NCBI RefSeq assembly: GCF_001050275.1 | Contig: NZ_BBYA01000008.1 | Location: 620,001-684,000, forward strand | From: Leptolinea tardivitalis | GTDB lineage: Bacteria; Chloroflexota; Anaerolineae; Anaerolineales; Anaerolineaceae | Direction of reading: 5' to 3' | DNA length: 64,000 nucleotides | Shown: one piece after another, positions 54,685 through 63,661 of the stretch | Position numbering within the stretch: position 1 is the first letter of the stretch | Layout: the number at the start of each line of letters is the position of its first letter | Position numbers and translations under genes: made by a program | Notes under the pieces: model-generated | Database searches by the model: none | Seen by the model: only the letters and a program-made list of their open reading frames with translations | Told to the model about the DNA's origin: nothing

Positions 54685-56068
54685 TTTCTGTCTGATTAAT
54701 TCGCAAGAAATTTCCCAAGCCGGGGAAAACATTTTTCACCTGATCTGCCATCTGATGGGCGATCCGGCGCATTGAGAAATGGGCGTTGGGAGCCGTTCGT
54801 AAAGATAAGAAATGAAAAAGACTGCGGAAATTTGATTGCAAAAGCACATGTCTGTTGAAGGCATTTGGAAGAATATAAGCGGCTGCATGTTGAGAATATG
54901 CAGATAACTCTTCATATGATTTCTGCACCATTTGCATGATGGAAATGTATTCGTCCAAAAGCCCGGCTTTTTGAAATTGACGAGGAATGGCATATCCAAA
55001 GGATGGTGTAAACGGCGAAGGGGTCTGGGCCATCATACGATGACGTTTCAATTCCAGATATGCGCCTTCGTCCAAAACTACTTCGAAGAGAAAATTCCCA
55101 TACTCAAGTTCTCTGATGGGGATATCATGATCTTTCAAATTACCAGTAAGATGTGATAGAAGATCCTTCTTTTGATCAACTGTCAGGTTGTTAACGAAAT
55201 TGCGAGATTGCGCATAGGATACATTTTGATAGCGCATTATCGCGGCAATAAGAATTAGCTCTTCTGCATCTTGATCATAACTACGTAGATATGCCCCCGG
55301 TGTTAATGGATCAACATAATGTAGGTTATTTATGCGCAAACTTTCAAAGAATCCCGATGTGTCAGTCAGTGATGCCTGCTCGTTGGCATATTTGAGAAGG
55401 GTTGGTAAAGAAACACGGGAAATTTCTTTAATTTCATTTCCAAGAGCCCGAACTTCCTGCAAGGGATGCGATAACATTTTTGTTATGGCATGTTCCAATG
55501 CCCGTGCGTTAATGGTCATACCCACATTGGCAAAAGCAGATACGGGTAATAGAAATCGACAAACATCTCCAGCAGCTGTTAGTAAAATCCTTTTCCGGCG
55601 GGCAGGGGATTCTCCTGAAACAATGGGGGTCTCTTCATCTAATGAATCTATTACTAATGGTAAAGCACGATCATATAGAGAAAATAATTCTTTGCATGTA
55701 TCTTGAAAAATCTTTCGAGATTGGTCATCATTAAATTCATCAGGAATATGAAAATCATCGCTATTCCATTTTTGGTATCGAGTGGATTTTTCAGTATAAG
55801 ATGCAAGACGATTAGATTCCAGGCATTCAACCGCCAATCGTGAAATATTCTCTACAGCAATATGCAATACGGCATGCTCGGCAACCGACGAATGCCCGTA
55901 ACCAACGACCCATTTTTCATTGAATTCCGCACTCGATTCACCTGTTAATTCGTCTGCATTTTTTTTGAATGATTCAGGCGAACGGGATGTTTTTGCAAAA
56001 GCTACGGCAATGGTTTCTTGCGGATAAACCTGTGGATCAAGCAGATATACTTCTCGAGAACGGGTCAT
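54644..56068 (-). CDS. thyX: Tandem (fused) FAD-dependent thymidylate synthase, ThyX-like
   Basis: 474 residues containing two complete ThyX-like domains. Half 1 (about 5-240): GHSSVAEHAVLHIA, SNRLASYTEKSTRY (85-98) and LPVSAFANVGMTINARAL. Half 2 (about 255-474): FLFEVVLDEGAYLELKRHR (342-344 RHR), PSFGYAIP and SNFRSLFHFLSLR. The signature RHRxxSxNExSxRY is divided: half 1 keeps SxxExSxRY but has SNR for RHR; half 2 keeps RHR but lost the rest. Normal ThyX is 220-250 residues. It makes dTMP from dUMP with FADH2 in canonical members. It overlaps ribF by 32 bp. Confidence 0.85.
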   Translation of the reverse strand: MTRSREVYLLDPQVYPQETIAVAFAKTSRSPESFKKNADELTGESSAEFNEKWVVGYGHSSVAEHAVLHIAVENISRLAVECLESNRLASYTEKSTRYQKWNSDDFHIPDEFNDDQSRKIFQDTCKELFSLYDRALPLVIDSLDEETPIVSGESPARRKRILLTAAGDVCRFLLPVSAFANVGMTINARALEHAITKMLSHPLQEVRALGNEIKEISRVSLPTLLKYANEQASLTDTSGFFESLRINNLHYVDPLTPGAYLRSYDQDAEELILIAAIMRYQNVSYAQSRNFVNNLTVDQKKDLLSHLTGNLKDHDIPIRELEYGNFLFEVVLDEGAYLELKRHRMMAQTPSPFTPSFGYAIPRQFQKAGLLDEYISIMQMVQKSYEELSAYSQHAAAYILPNAFNRHVLLQSNFRSLFHFLSLRTAPNAHFSMRRIAHQMADQVKNVFPGLGNFLRINQTENANEIEEKFFQKV

Positions 56069-56984
56069 CTTTCACATCCCTGGCGGCTTTAATATCGCTA
56101 TGTATCTGATATACAAGTCCTTCGAATGACGGGAACTTGACTTCACCGCGAAGCCTATGGGTGAATTGTACTTGAAGATTTTTTCCGTACAAGTCACCTT
56201 TGAAATCTAATAAATGGATTTCTACAAATACCAGTTTCGTGTTGTCCGTAAAAGTTGGACGGTACCCCACATTTCCTACAGAAAGATAAACCTGTCCATC
56301 AACATTGGTCAGACAACGATAGACCCCAATCGCCGGGAGAATTTTCTGCGGAAAAGTGTCTAAATTAGCCGTTGGGAATCCGATTGTTCTTCCCCGGCCG
56401 TCACCTCTTATGACGATTCCCTCTACTTCATAATACCGTCCTAGAGAGTGGGCTGCAGATGAAACATCACCTATTTCAAGCATTTTACGAATAGAGCTTG
56501 AGGAGATTGTCTCATCTCCCACTTTCTCAGTAGAGATACAATTTACTTTATATCCCAATTTCCGACCAATAGAAGATAAAACTGAAACATCTCCCGACCT
56601 ATTTTTTCCAAGGGTAAATCCGCATCCGACAACCAGTTCCTTCAAACCCGTGTGAATTGACAGTGACTGCATAAACTCCTCAGGTGTCTTGTTTGCAAGT
56701 GATCTGGAAAATGGTATCGAAATAAGGACATCTACACCGAGTTCTTTCAGCAATTTACTTTTTTCGTAAGGTGATGAAAGGTAAAAAGGAGTATCAACAC
56801 CCTTCAACACCACAGCCGGATGAGGGAAAAAAGTAAGGACGGCTGAAAGGGCATTATGTTCCTGGGCAGATATTTTGAGATTTTCTATCAGTTTTTGATG
56901 GCCCCGGTGAACACCGTCAAATGAACCAATAGTAACGCAAGCCTTCTCAAGGCTTAATTCTTCAATGGAGCTGGCTTCGATCAT
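56037..56984 (-). CDS. ribF: Bifunctional riboflavin kinase / FAD synthetase RibF
   Basis: A 315-residue enzyme that makes FMN then FAD. The N-terminal FAD synthetase domain has the nucleotidyltransferase motif FDGVHRGHQKL and SSSIRKMLEIGD. The C-terminal riboflavin kinase domain has GDGRGRTIGFPTANLDTFPQ. It lies between truB and the FAD-dependent thyX and overlaps thyX, so FAD synthesis and its user are co-expressed. Confidence 0.95.
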   Translation of the reverse strand: MIEASSIEELSLEKACVTIGSFDGVHRGHQKLIENLKISAQEHNALSAVLTFFPHPAVVLKGVDTPFYLSSPYEKSKLLKELGVDVLISIPFSRSLANKTPEEFMQSLSIHTGLKELVVGCGFTLGKNRSGDVSVLSSIGRKLGYKVNCISTEKVGDETISSSSIRKMLEIGDVSSAAHSLGRYYEVEGIVIRGDGRGRTIGFPTANLDTFPQKILPAIGVYRCLTNVDGQVYLSVGNVGYRPTFTDNTKLVFVEIHLLDFKGDLYGKNLQVQFTHRLRGEVKFPSFEGLVYQIHSDIKAARDVKDDPFSRSISA

Positions 56985-56991
56985 CTGTTAT

Positions 56992-57903
56992 TCAAGAGAA
57001 AAAGACTTTTTTCGGCTGCCACTCATTTGATTCGGTATTAAATTCCATCAACGCAACAAGTTCTCCCTGTTCGTTGATACCGCGAGCCCAATTTGATTGC
57101 AGAGCAGGGGATTGAACTCGAATACCGTGGCGTACGGCTTCTACCTGTTCATTGGTTAACTCAAGAGCCGGCCAATCTGATAAAGCTTCGGCCGCAGGGA
57201 TCAGGTACTGATACCAATTACCGGCATCGAATGATTCACGAAGTTTCCGCAGTGGAACGGCATCTCGCAATGTAAATCGTCCACTTTTTGTACGACGAAG
57301 TCCAACCAGATGAGCACCGCACCCCAGTTTTTCACCCAGATCATGGGCCAATGAGCGGACATACGTACCTGATGAGCAGTAAACATCTATTACCGCTTCT
57401 GGTGGTGCCCATTCAAGCAAATCAAGGTTATAAACATGAATGGTGCGAGGTGCAAGGTCAAATTCTTCGCCATCGCGGGCCATATCATAGGCTTTTTTCC
57501 CTTTGACTTTAATGGCAGAGTATGGAGGTGGAACCTGTTCAATTTCACCAATGAATGTTTTCAATTCATTTTCAAATTGATCTTCTGTGATATTGACCGG
57601 CGAAGATCCGCCGGTAATCCGACCTTCTGCATCGTATGTGTCGGTGGATTGACCAAGGCGCACCACTGCCTGGTAACGCTTGTCTGAAGCTGATACATAT
57701 TCACTAAGGCGTACAGCTGGACCCAAAAGCACAACTAAAACCCCGGAAGCTCGAGGATCGAGAGTACCCGTATGACCAGCTCTACGAATATTTGTACCCT
57801 TGCGAATTATTTGTACTACATCATGCGATGTTAAACCTACTGGCTTATCTACAACCAGCACGCCTGAAATGGCATTGTTTATGTTGAAGGATTCCTCATA
57901 CAT
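56992..57903 (-). CDS. truB: tRNA pseudouridine-55 synthase TruB
   Basis: A 303-residue pseudouridine synthase for U55 of tRNAs. It has KPVGLTSHDVVQIIRK, the catalytic Asp in GHTGTLDPRASGVL, and CSSGTYVRSLAHDLG in the RNA-binding region. The C terminus has a short extension. Standard position after rbfA-nrnA and before ribF. Confidence 0.96.
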   Translation of the reverse strand: MYEESFNINNAISGVLVVDKPVGLTSHDVVQIIRKGTNIRRAGHTGTLDPRASGVLVVLLGPAVRLSEYVSASDKRYQAVVRLGQSTDTYDAEGRITGGSSPVNITEDQFENELKTFIGEIEQVPPPYSAIKVKGKKAYDMARDGEEFDLAPRTIHVYNLDLLEWAPPEAVIDVYCSSGTYVRSLAHDLGEKLGCGAHLVGLRRTKSGRFTLRDAVPLRKLRESFDAGNWYQYLIPAAEALSDWPALELTNEQVEAVRHGIRVQSPALQSNWARGINEQGELVALMEFNTESNEWQPKKVFFS

Positions 57904-57943
57904 AGTTATTTGAGTTCTCCCATCTTTTTTATTTCCTCACCTG

Positions 57944-58933
57944 TTATTCCCGATTATTTTTATTATCGCTATTTTTGACATAATTGATAGTGGCAGATAA
58001 TACACTTTCCTTTACTTCATCCAGCGTACCATTAATTTCTGCACCAGAAGCTGCCGGATGACCACCACCGCCAAAAGATAACGCTAATTTTGATATATCC
58101 AGTCCGGGTATTGCCCGCCAACTGACTTTGACCTTATTATGCCCTTGTTCAACAAACATGACAGCAACAGATGCACCATCAATAGAACTAAGCATATTAA
58201 TCAAATCGGCATCATCATTCCCTGTATAGGAAACCGATTTTCGATCTTTGAGAGATAAAACTGAATAGATTACCCGATCCATTTGAGTAAGATTGGTCAA
58301 ACCAATACCCCAGTATTTTGCCGCTTCAAAAGTACGGCGCACTAAAGTTTTGGAATACATCTCCGCAAGATTGATTCCCTTATCCATTAAATCTGCCGCA
58401 AGACGAAGTGTGTCTGAAGATGTATTGCTGGTTCGGAAACCGAGAGAATCGCCAAGAATGCCCATCAACAATGCTGCTGCCACAGGCTTTGTCATGCTCA
58501 ATCCCCAGGCATCCAAATGAGCAGCAATTACAGCACTAGTAGCTACGTTTTCTGATTCCACCAGGTTGATACGGCCAAAATTTAGATTGGATAAATGATG
58601 ATCGATGTTGATGTCAACCATAACATCTTGTGGAAGGGCATCTCCCAATCTCTTTGTATCAGAACAATCCAACGATATAAAGAGATCAAAAGGATCCTCG
58701 ACTTTATGTTTGACTTTTTCTGCTCCTTCGAGAAATCGCATCCCCACTGCGATAGAATCTGCCAGCACCATTTGCACATGTTTTCCAGCGTCTTCAAGTG
58801 CAGTACCCAGACCGAGTAGGGAACCAATTGCGTCCTGGTCTGGTCGAATATGGGATGTAACGACAATCCGATCGGCCTTTTGAAAGGCAGATCGAATTTC
58901 GAGGTCAATCGGGTTTGTCATTTTTTGATGCAT
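57944..58933 (-). CDS. nrnA: DHH/DHHA1 phosphoesterase (NrnA-type nanoRNase/pAp phosphatase)
   Basis: A 329-residue DHH-superfamily enzyme: TSHIRPDQDAIGSLLGLG (motif I), SLDCSDTKR, the DHH motif in INIDHHLSNLNFG, and the DHHA1 glycine-rich end FGGGGHPAASGAEI. It degrades 2-5 nt oligoribonucleotides and pAp. The start could be 58933 or the ATG at 58921; both overlap the rbfA stop. Confidence 0.92.
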   Translation of the reverse strand: MHQKMTNPIDLEIRSAFQKADRIVVTSHIRPDQDAIGSLLGLGTALEDAGKHVQMVLADSIAVGMRFLEGAEKVKHKVEDPFDLFISLDCSDTKRLGDALPQDVMVDINIDHHLSNLNFGRINLVESENVATSAVIAAHLDAWGLSMTKPVAAALLMGILGDSLGFRTSNTSSDTLRLAADLMDKGINLAEMYSKTLVRRTFEAAKYWGIGLTNLTQMDRVIYSVLSLKDRKSVSYTGNDDADLINMLSSIDGASVAVMFVEQGHNKVKVSWRAIPGLDISKLALSFGGGGHPAASGAEINGTLDEVKESVLSATINYVKNSDNKNNRE

Positions 58934-59285
58934 CTTCTTTTTCTTGTCTTAGCGAGGCAAGGAGAGTTTCGATATGATCTGCCCGTTCTGGTGTGGGATC
59001 CCAATGAAACCGTAATCGCGGGAAAACGCGCAGTTCAATTCTATCTGACAATGATTTTCGTAAAAAGCCGGAAGCATGGTCAAGACTATTAATTACTTCT
59101 TTTGACCGGATTTGACCTTCGATGGCTGAAACAAAAACATCTGCGTACGCAAGTTCGCGATCGACTTTTACATCTGTAATAGAAATACCATCCAATCTTG
59201 GATCGGCAATTTCCTTAATTACCATTTCTGATAACTCCTGACGGATTCTATCTGCAATCCGTTGAAGCCTTAAACTTGATGGCAT
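58905..59285 (-). CDS. rbfA: Ribosome-binding factor A
   Basis: A 126-residue KH-like 30S maturation factor. It has RLQRIADRIRQELSEMVIKE at the N terminus, SITDVKVDRELAYADVFVSA and LRVFPRLRFHWDPT, and ends with a Lys/Asp/Glu-rich tail. It follows infB by 30 bp and overlaps the nrnA start. Confidence 0.95.
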   Translation of the reverse strand: MPSSLRLQRIADRIRQELSEMVIKEIADPRLDGISITDVKVDRELAYADVFVSAIEGQIRSKEVINSLDHASGFLRKSLSDRIELRVFPRLRFHWDPTPERADHIETLLASLRQEKEDASKNDKPD

Positions 59286-59315
59286 AATGTGACTCTTTCT
59301 ACTTTGCTATTCTGG

Positions 59316-61100
59316 TCAGCCTGAACGTTCCAACGTAAAGCATTCCAGAATATCACCTTTTGCAAAACTTTCGAAGCCTTTCAGGGAAATACCACAATCA
59401 AATCCCTGACGGACTTCCTTGACATCATCTTTCTCGTGTTTGAGTGATGAAATATCACCTTCAAACACTTTTTCTCCATTACGTATGACACGAATCTTAC
59501 CATTGCGTCTGATTTCATTCTGGGTAACTCTGCAACCGGCAATATTACCAAGTTTGGAAATTTTGAAAACTGCCAGAACTTCTGCTTTGCCTATTTGAAC
59601 TTCTTTAAATTCTGGTTCAAGCATACCTTTCAAAGCTTTTTCTACATCTTCGGTCAATCGGTAGATGATTTCGTATAGACGAATAGATACTCCCTCGACT
59701 TCAGCCAGACGTTTTGCATTAGAATCAGCTTGAACATTGAAGCCTACAATAATGGCCTTGGAAGCAGAAGCTAGATTAACATCATTTTCACCAATATCGC
59801 CTGTTTCAGAATACAAAACATTGATATTGACATCACCTTTTTCAATTTCATTCAATGCAGTGGTAATCGGTTCGAGAGAACCCTGAACATCTGCTTTGAT
59901 AATAAGCCGTAATTCTTTTGTTTCACCAGCTTGAATCCGGTTAAAAAGTGATTCAAGAGAAGCTTTTGGCGCATTGATTGATTTTTGTTGAACCTGTGCT
60001 TTACGTTCTTCCGCAATCAACCGGGCTTCTTTTTCACTGGAATAGACCTGGAATAATTCTCCGGCTTCTGGAACGTCGGATAATCCCATGACCTGAACGG
60101 GGGAAGAAGGCCCAGCTTTTCTAATTTTCTTACCGTGGAAATCAAACATAGCGCGAAGCTTGCCAACAGCTTTACCGGCCAATATGACATCACCTACTTC
60201 AAGACTGCCATTCTGTACAAGCAAGGTTGCCATAACACCTTTGCCATGATCAAGTTCTGCTTCAATGACAGTTCCGATGATCTGATTGCTTGAGGGGTTG
60301 GCTTTGATATCCATACTTTCAGAAACAAGAAGAATGGCTTCCAGGAGATCTTCAATACCGGTCTTTTGTTTGGCTGATACTGGAACGACCATTGTATTTC
60401 CATCCCATTCATCCGGGACAAGATCAAGGTCAGCTAATTGTTTCTTAACGAAGTCGGGATTGGCGTCAGGCCGATCAATCTTGTTCAAAGCGACAATAAT
60501 CGGTACACGAGCTGCCCGGGCATGTGCGATCGCTTCACGAGTTTGAGGCATAATCCCATCGTTTGCCGCAACAACCAGAATAACGATATCAGCACCCTGG
60601 GCACCACGGGCACGCATGGCAGTAAAGGCAGCATGCCCTGGTGTATCAAGGAACGTAATTAATTTTCCTTTATGCTCAACTTGATAAGCACCAATATGTT
60701 GTGTAATTCCGCCTGCCTCTCCAGCAGCCACTTCACTATGCCGGATGGCATCCAACAAAGTGGTTTTGCCGTGATCAACATGACCAAGGATAGTTACAAC
60801 AGGTGGACGATTGACAAGTTTGGATGAATCCTCATTGGCAATAATTTGCCGCCAGAAGGGAATTTCCCCAGTTTCAGTCTCTTTGACTTCTTCTTCCACC
60901 TCTAATGTTGCTTCGAAGCCTAATTCTGAGGCAACGATGGCCGCTGTATCAAAATCAACCATCTGGTTAATATTTGCCATCACACCGTTGGCCATCAGGA
61001 TTTTTATCACCTGAATGGGACTGGTAGATGTGGCTGTGGCCAGATCACGGACTGTGACACTACCGGCCAACTCAATTGTTTTATGCCCATTCTCGCTCAT
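59316..61100 (-). CDS. infB: Translation initiation factor IF-2 (short form)
   Basis: A 594-residue GTPase that places initiator tRNA on the ribosome. A short N-terminal IF2_N-like module ([20 protein letters not shown]) is followed by the G domain with GHVDHGKTT (G1), DTPGHAAFT (G3) and NKIDRPDAN (G4), and the C-terminal domains including [12 protein letters not shown]. The long N-terminal domain of proteobacterial IF-2 is absent, as in many short IF-2s. GGAGG precedes the ATG. Confidence 0.97.
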   Translation of the reverse strand: MSENGHKTIELAGSVTVRDLATATSTSPIQVIKILMANGVMANINQMVDFDTAAIVASELGFEATLEVEEEVKETETGEIPFWRQIIANEDSSKLVNRPPVVTILGHVDHGKTTLLDAIRHSEVAAGEAGGITQHIGAYQVEHKGKLITFLDTPGHAAFTAMRARGAQGADIVILVVAANDGIMPQTREAIAHARAARVPIIVALNKIDRPDANPDFVKKQLADLDLVPDEWDGNTMVVPVSAKQKTGIEDLLEAILLVSESMDIKANPSSNQIIGTVIEAELDHGKGVMATLLVQNGSLEVGDVILAGKAVGKLRAMFDFHGKKIRKAGPSSPVQVMGLSDVPEAGELFQVYSSEKEARLIAEERKAQVQQKSINAPKASLESLFNRIQAGETKELRLIIKADVQGSLEPITTALNEIEKGDVNINVLYSETGDIGENDVNLASASKAIIVGFNVQADSNAKRLAEVEGVSIRLYEIIYRLTEDVEKALKGMLEPEFKEVQIGKAEVLAVFKISKLGNIAGCRVTQNEIRRNGKIRVIRNGEKVFEGDISSLKHEKDDVKEVRQGFDCGISLKGFESFAKGDILECFTLERSG

Positions 61101-61220
61101 ACTGCACCTCCAGTTATTAGCGAGCCTGTCTTTCCTCCCCCATGAAATGGAAATCAGGGCCCGATCATATTGTTCTTGATGAATGACGCGAGAATGTTGG
61201 ATATTAAGAACTCTTACATT

Positions 61221-61544
61221 TTACTCTTCCATTTTTGGTGAATGAGCAGTATCCACTACATCATCCGGAAGATTTGTAAGATAAGATCTTAGTACTTCAC
61301 GATCCATCTCGGTCAATTCAGTTTTCAAAGCACTGGCAAGAGGACCTTTTAGCCCATTTTCCCAACATCGTTTGTTTTCATGAAGATATGCACCGCGACC
61401 GGCGATCTTGCCACCGGGGTCGATGATAATACCCTCATTCGTGCGAACCAGGCGAATTAGATTTTTTTTCTCCAACACCTGATGGCATCCAACACACGTT
61501 CGCTGGGGTATATGCCGAATACGATTACCAGATTTTTTTGCCAC
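61221..61544 (-). CDS. rnpM: YlxR-family RNA-binding protein (RNase P modulator RnpM)
   Basis: A 107-residue YlxR (DUF448) protein between nusA and infB, the usual operon position. Family pattern: RTCVGCHQVLEKKNLIRLVR, then PGGKIAGRGAYLHENKRCW. The C-terminal third is acidic and not conserved. The neighbouring ylxQ (L7Ae-like) gene common in Firmicutes is not present. Confidence 0.9.
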   Translation of the reverse strand: MAKKSGNRIRHIPQRTCVGCHQVLEKKNLIRLVRTNEGIIIDPGGKIAGRGAYLHENKRCWENGLKGPLASALKTELTEMDREVLRSYLTNLPDDVVDTAHSPKMEE

Positions 61545-61563
61545 CTTTCCTTTACTCTAATTC

Positions 61564-63411
61564 TTACTCATCCCAGTCCCAACCGCCGCCACGTTTATGT
61601 TTCTTGATTACTGTGGTCATATCACGATCAGGATCATATGTAACTTCAACATGTTTCGGTTTCTTTTTCTTCCCGGATTTTTTGGAGACTTCGTCCAATT
61701 CATCATCTTCTTCTGAAACAGGTTCAATGATATCCAAGGCTTCTGATTTCAGAGAGAATAATTGATCAAATGACACTTCCTCTTCTGGCTCTTCTACAGA
61801 TTCAACTGTCGTTACCGGTTCCGCCATTTCAACATCTGAAACTGGTGTTGTTTCAACAATCGGGGTTTCTACGATTGGAGATTCTACAATGGGTTCTGGT
61901 ACTTCAACAACCGCAGGAGCTTCCAGTTGTGACATGAAATTCTGAATTTCCTGCATGGCTCGTGGTCCAATACCCTGGAGTTTTAAAATACTATCAGGTG
62001 ATGTGCGGTATGTGTAAGCCAGGTCACGAACTGTAAGAATATTTGCTTCCTGAAGGAGGTATGTAACGTGCTCAGGTAAACCAGAATCCAAGATATCCAC
62101 ATCCAATTTTTCTGTTGGAATATCTTTAAGAACCTCAACGATTTTTTCTTCTTCCATGTCAGGAGTCGGTTGTTTGTGAGCGATTGCCCGGCGTTCAACA
62201 CGATCCACAAATTTCGTCATTACATCATATTCTTCAGGTGGAAGCGGGCGGCCGTCAGCTTTCTTTACAAGCATGGCTTCAATGACTGGAATTACATCAT
62301 GTTCAGCTTCAGCCTGCATCATGTATGTCTCATCTGAAGATAATTTGTTTAAGGCATCACTGGCAGCTTCAGGAAGGCTCTTAATATCAATCCGCCAGCC
62401 AGTCAATTTGGCAGCCAAACGGGCATTTTGACCATCACGACCAATAGCCAGACTTAATTGGTCTTCTGGCACAACAACCGTGGCTGTTTTACCATTTTCT
62501 GACTGTTCGTTCAGATAGACTCCGCTAACACGGGCAGGAGATATTGCTTTGGCTATGTATACTGCCGGATCATTGCTCCATTCAATTACATCGATCTTTT
62601 CATCATGCAATTCACGAACAATTGCCTGAATTCGGACACCGCGAATTCCAACACATGCACCAACTGGATCAATACCTGCCTGAGCAGCTGAAACGGCTAC
62701 TTTGGCACGCTGACCCGGCTCACGGGCGATAGAACGAATTTCTACTACACCGTGATAAATTTCTGGCACTTCGTTTTCCAATAGACGGCGCAGAAAATTT
62801 CGATGAGTTCTTGAAAGGATGATTTGTGGCCCGCGCTGTGAATCTTTTACCTCGGAAATCAATGCACGAACGCGATCGTGAATACGGAATCGCTCACCGC
62901 CAATCATTTCTTTGCGGGGCATCGTGCCTTCTGCTTTCATTTCAAGGCCGATTGTTAAACCTTGGCCACCAACTGCCTGAACAACCCCTGATACGATTTC
63001 ACCAAGCTGTTTTTCATAAAAACTCAATTGCGATTGGCGCTCGGCATCACGGATTCTCTGTTGAATCACCTGACGGGCAGTCTGTGCAGCAACACGGCCG
63101 AAATCCTTGGGAGTAGATTCAACCAATACCATGCTGCCCAATTCGGCATTTGGATTTACCTTGCGTGCTTCTTCCAGAGTCACTTCTGTGCGTTCATCTT
63201 GAGATTCTTCTACAACTTCTTTTTCGGCATAGATGGTGACCTGGCCAGAATCGGGGTCAATTTTTGCTTCAACTAATTGTGCATTTGAAGCATTGACCGC
63301 ACGTCGATAGGCTGAAACCATAGCAGATTCCAATGCCTGCAGAATGATCTCTTTCGGTAATTGTTTTTCTTCCAGAACTTCATTGAAAGCCAGTGTGAAT
63401 TCGTTTTTCAT
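61564..63411 (-). CDS. nusA: Transcription termination/antitermination factor NusA
   Basis: 615 residues: N-terminal RNA-polymerase-binding domain (MKNEFTLAFNEVLEEKQLP), S1 domain, two KH domains (VGACVGIRGVRIQAIVREL, LAIGRDGQNARLAAKLTGW), a middle helical region and a helix-hairpin-helix (ILKLQGIGPRAMQEIQNF). It ends in an acidic, repeat-rich tail and a basic end (HKRGGGWDWDE). It is the first gene of the nusA-thyX transcript. No rimP precedes it, whereas rimP-nusA is the usual order in bacteria. Confidence 0.97.
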   Translation of the reverse strand: MKNEFTLAFNEVLEEKQLPKEIILQALESAMVSAYRRAVNASNAQLVEAKIDPDSGQVTIYAEKEVVEESQDERTEVTLEEARKVNPNAELGSMVLVESTPKDFGRVAAQTARQVIQQRIRDAERQSQLSFYEKQLGEIVSGVVQAVGGQGLTIGLEMKAEGTMPRKEMIGGERFRIHDRVRALISEVKDSQRGPQIILSRTHRNFLRRLLENEVPEIYHGVVEIRSIAREPGQRAKVAVSAAQAGIDPVGACVGIRGVRIQAIVRELHDEKIDVIEWSNDPAVYIAKAISPARVSGVYLNEQSENGKTATVVVPEDQLSLAIGRDGQNARLAAKLTGWRIDIKSLPEAASDALNKLSSDETYMMQAEAEHDVIPVIEAMLVKKADGRPLPPEEYDVMTKFVDRVERRAIAHKQPTPDMEEEKIVEVLKDIPTEKLDVDILDSGLPEHVTYLLQEANILTVRDLAYTYRTSPDSILKLQGIGPRAMQEIQNFMSQLEAPAVVEVPEPIVESPIVETPIVETTPVSDVEMAEPVTTVESVEEPEEEVSFDQLFSLKSEALDIIEPVSEEDDELDEVSKKSGKKKKPKHVEVTYDPDRDMTTVIKKHKRGGGWDWDE

Positions 63412-63502
63412 TTCTTTACAGACTCCGAGTGAAACCCGTTACAAACAGAAAAGTGGGGGAAACCCACTTTTCAAGGACGACTAAAAAGCTAAAAGCGTAT
63501 AT

Positions 63503-63531
63503 ATTTTAGCATAGGCGAACTGCTTAATCAA
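63503..63531 (-). promoter_or_regulatory. Sigma-A promoter of the nusA operon
   Basis: In sense orientation: TTGATT (plus 63526-63531), a 17-bp spacer and TAAAAT (plus 63503-63508). A hairpin AAAAGTGGG to CCCACTTTT (plus 63449-63471) lies in the leader between this promoter and nusA. Confidence 0.6.
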
Positions 63532-63600
63532 GTAGATTCCGGGTATACTTGAATTTCAGCAGATTAAACTAGAATTAGAATTCATTACATAAACCAAACT

Positions 63601-63631
63601 ATCCCAATGGGTTACAAACAACCATTGGGAT
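63601..63631. other. Hairpin between nusA and the SDR gene
   Basis: A 10-bp perfect stem, ATCCCAATGG (63601-63610) with CCATTGGGAT (63622-63631). No U-tract on either strand. It lies between divergent genes and could be a binding site or a 5' structure of the SDR message. Confidence 0.35.
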
Positions 63632-63661
63632 TATGTGAATGTGAGATAAAGGAAATTGACG

